Positions 13,133-14,575 of a DNA stretch of 14,575 bases are shown here, one piece after another. This DNA comes from Candidatus Iainarchaeum sp. (GTDB lineage Archaea; Iainarchaeota; Iainarchaeia; Iainarchaeales; JAAZKV01), in the NCBI GenBank assembly GCA_018691995.1, contig JABHJM010000019.1:1-14575 (forward strand), read 5' to 3'. The notes beneath the pieces are model-generated. The model had not been told where the DNA came from. It saw only the letters and a program-made list of their open reading frames with translations, and did not search any database. Each line of letters opens with the position of its first letter. Position 1 is the first letter of the stretch. A program made the position numbers and the translations under genes.

Positions 13133-14003
13133 ATGGAAAATATATTAGAAACAATTGGCAATACGCCATTAGTAAAAGTAAAAGAAATTAATAATTCAAA
13201 AATATATGCAAAACTTGAACGTTTTAATCCAGGCGGAAGTATAAAGGATCGCCCAGTATTTGAAATGTTTAAAATTGCAGAAAAACAAGGATTATTAAAA
13301 AATAAAACAATAATTGAAGCTAGTTCTGGAAATACAGGAATTGCTCTTGCAATGATTGGGGCTGTGAAAAATTATCCCTGTCACAATTGTTATGAGTGCG
13401 CGTGCATCTAAAGAAAGAAGAAAAATAATACGTGCGTTTGGTGCAAAATTAATCCTAACTAATAAAAATGAGGGTACTGATAGAGCAATAAAAAAAGTAG
13501 CTCAATTAGTTAAAAAACATCCTAAAAAATATATTAATTTGGACCAATATTCAAATAATAATAATTGGTTAGCACATTACAAAACTACTGGCCCAGAAAT
13601 TTTAAAACAAACAAACAACAAAATAACTCATTTAGTTGCGGGACTTGGTACAAGTGGGACAATTATTGGTATAAGCAAATTTCTAAAAGAAAAAAATCCA
13701 AAAATAAAAATTATTGCCACTCATCAAGCAAGTAAAAATAATATACAAGGATTAAAAAATATGGATGAATCAATTGTTCCAAAAATATACGATACAACAA
13801 AAATCGATAAAATAATTGATGTAACCGAAACACAAGCTAATGTAAAAACAAGAAAGCTTTCAAAGCAAGGATTTTTTGTTGGCATAAGTAGTGGAGCAGC
13901 AATGTTTGTTGCAGAAAAAATCGCATCAAAAAACAAAAATGCGACAATTGTTGTGATTTTTCCAGATGGGGGTGAAAAATATTTGAGTTCTAAAATTTTT
14001 TAG
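13133..14003 (+). CDS. Cysteine synthase (CysK/CysM family), interrupted by a +1 frameshift
   Basis: PLP enzyme that makes cysteine from O-acetylserine or O-phosphoserine and sulfide. Strong Shine-Dalgarno AAAGGAGG 7 nt before ATG 13133. Motifs in order: NPGGSIKDR with the PLP lysine, EASSGNTGIALA (substrate loop), GLGTSGTIIG (phosphate cup), GISSGAAMFVAEK and PDGGEKYLSS. The first frame runs to TAA 13411, but homology leaves it after codon 82: YPCHNCYECACI replaces the expected YPVTIVMSARASKERR, which continues in the +1 frame to TAG 14003. The shift is at TAT CCC TGT (13373-13381); reading CCC once and skipping one base restores a 289-residue enzyme with all motifs. It could be a pseudogene, an extra C in a C run from sequencing, or programmed slippage. 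All else (Shine-Dalgarno, terminator) looks functional. Confidence 0.82.
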
Positions 14004-14005
14004 GA

Positions 14006-14031
14006 AGGATGCTACATGCATTCTTTTTTTT
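14006..14031 (+). terminator. Stem-loop and oligo-T terminator after cysteine synthase
   Basis: AGGATGC (14006-14012) pairs with GCATTCT (14018-14024) with one G-T pair, loop TACAT, then eight T residues (14024-14031). Bacterial-looking in shape, but a T-run alone suffices for archaeal polymerase. It overlaps the start of repeat copy 3. Confidence 0.65.
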
Positions 14032-14074
14032 ATAAATCCTTATAAAGGTTCCAAGTATTCACCTTACCACTAGC
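14029..14074 (-). repeat. 46-nt intergenic repeat with degenerate C-box, copy 3
   Basis: Matches copy 2 at 35 of 46 positions without gaps; the C-box position reads GTGGTAA (14070-14064) rather than GTGATGA. It lies between two convergent genes, so it cannot be a promoter for a neighbouring coding gene, which argues that the element has its own role. Upstream on the minus strand it has the same palindromic block as the C/D sRNA. Confidence 0.65.
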
Positions 14075-14096
14075 AAAAGAGTTATTGCAATTTAGA

Positions 14097-14115
14097 TTTT
14101 TAAAATAGCACTATT
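14097..14115 (-). promoter_or_regulatory. Second copy of the sRNA promoter block with 12-bp palindrome
   Basis: TTTTTAAAATAGCACTATT on the + strand; equals 7639-7657 except the two central palindrome bases (CA versus TG). It sits 27 nt from the C-box position of repeat copy 3, the same spacing as at the C/D sRNA, and overlaps the 3' end of the CcdA-like gene. Confidence 0.5.
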
Positions 14116-14575
14116 TTATAGAATTCCAAATCCCCATAAAATCATTAATATTCCAATTCCCACCATTAATAATCCAGCGATCCAATGCAACTTTTTGAGA
14201 TTTCTTTCTCTCCAGCCACCCATATCTTCAACTTTAGCAAATCCAAAATAAGCCAATAAAGTAATTACAACCATTGGAGAAATAAATATCCCCATATAAA
14301 CTAACAAATATGACACCGCAACTACCCAAGACACAGTAGATAATATTCCCCCCGCTACAAAATATGGCCCGGCAGTACAAGGAGTTAAGAAAAATGAAAC
14401 TATCAATCCAACTACAAATGCTCCTTTTGGAGAAGCAGTTCCTTCAATTATTGATTTCATTTTTGGCCTCCATTTTTGAGGGACTTCCATTATGAATCCA
14501 CCCCCTCCATACCAAATAGCATCTTTTAGATTAAGTGATCCCATTACAATAGCAATTATTCCAAGCAAAGTGAAA
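14116..14575 (-). CDS. CcdA/DsbD-like membrane protein, C-terminal part (5' truncated by window edge)
   Basis: The frame is open to the right edge (F-T-L-L-G-I before the first possible start), so the N-terminus is missing; about 152 residues are visible. Several transmembrane helices are evident (GAFVVGLIVSFFLTPC, WVVAVSYLLVYMGIFISPMVVITLLAYFGF, WIAGLLMVGIGILMILWGFG). The conserved LTPCTAGPYF holds the cysteine-proline site of the CcdA/DsbD transmembrane domain, and NLKDAIWYGGGGF with WRPKMKSIIEG matches the loop that archaeal CcdA-like proteins carry between helices. Such proteins pass electrons across the membrane from cytoplasmic thioredoxin to extracytoplasmic thiols. Only the second of the two usual redox cysteines falls in the visible part. 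It converges on the cysteine synthase gene. Confidence 0.8.
   Translation of the reverse strand, partial: FTLLGIIAIVMGSLNLKDAIWYGGGGFIMEVPQKWRPKMKSIIEGTASPKGAFVVGLIVSFFLTPCTAGPYFVAGGILSTVSWVVAVSYLLVYMGIFISPMVVITLLAYFGFAKVEDMGGWRERNLKKLHWIAGLLMVGIGILMILWGFGIL

Noticed and set aside
14006..14031. Small inverted repeat as an attachment or recombination site
   Set aside because: Stem, five-base loop and T8 tract directly after the cysteine synthase stop are better explained as a transcription terminator.
8305..14074. The 46-nt elements as miniature transposable elements (MITE-type)
   Set aside because: No terminal inverted repeats at both ends and no target-site duplications are visible, and the C-box end resembles an RNA gene; it cannot be fully excluded without a genome-wide search.

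Overview
The window looks like a compact chromosomal segment of an AT-rich archaeon, most likely a small-genome (DPANN-type) lineage, although nothing here fixes the phylum. The archaeal signs are: TATA boxes centred about 26 nt upstream of start codons with no leader; Shine-Dalgarno sequences of the GTGA/GGAG type inside operons; class III (type IV pilin-like) signal peptides with an AQGT-x-EYLL core; a HemK2/Mtq2-type methyltransferase; a DRG-type GTPase with a TGS domain; and a canonical archaeal C/D box guide RNA.

Layout. 2-913 (+): 3' part of valyl-tRNA synthetase. 976-3142 (+): two overlapping genes for membrane-anchored extracytoplasmic proteins. 3145-5352 (-): a three-gene operon of secreted PLD-type nuclease, HemK2-like methyltransferase and DRG-like GTPase. 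5401-7047 (+): TatD DNase, a membrane-anchored coiled-coil protein and a cysteine-cluster protein. 7049-7522 (-): MTH1-like Nudix hydrolase. 7560-7617 (-): C/D box sRNA. 7653-9027 (-): a SAM methyltransferase and a phosphoribosyltransferase-like protein. 9078-12866 (-): three pilin-like surface proteins with nearly the same N-terminus but different C-terminal modules (GLUG repeats, BspA/DUF285 repeats, a LamG remnant). 13034-14003 (+): a cysteine synthase gene broken by a +1 frameshift and preceded by a short reading frame ending in four Cys codons. 14116-14575 (-): 3' part of a CcdA/DsbD-like membrane protein.

Two things stand out. First, a 46-nt element occurs three times in intergenic DNA (8305-8350, 12936-12981, 14029-14074). 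Its end matches the C-box and first-guide end of the C/D sRNA at 7560-7617, and two of these loci share a palindromic AT-rich block at identical spacing upstream; together they look like a family of small-RNA genes. Second, the cysteine synthase locus has two features that could sense Cys-tRNA: a leaderless 15-codon frame ending in four Cys codons and a stop, and a CCC-UGU site where a +1 slip restores the enzyme. Both could also be explained by single-base indels (decay or sequencing error), so they are hypotheses.

The three pilin-like genes probably supply alternative adhesive subunits for a type IV pilus-like structure; no pilus ATPase, platform protein or prepilin peptidase lies in this window.
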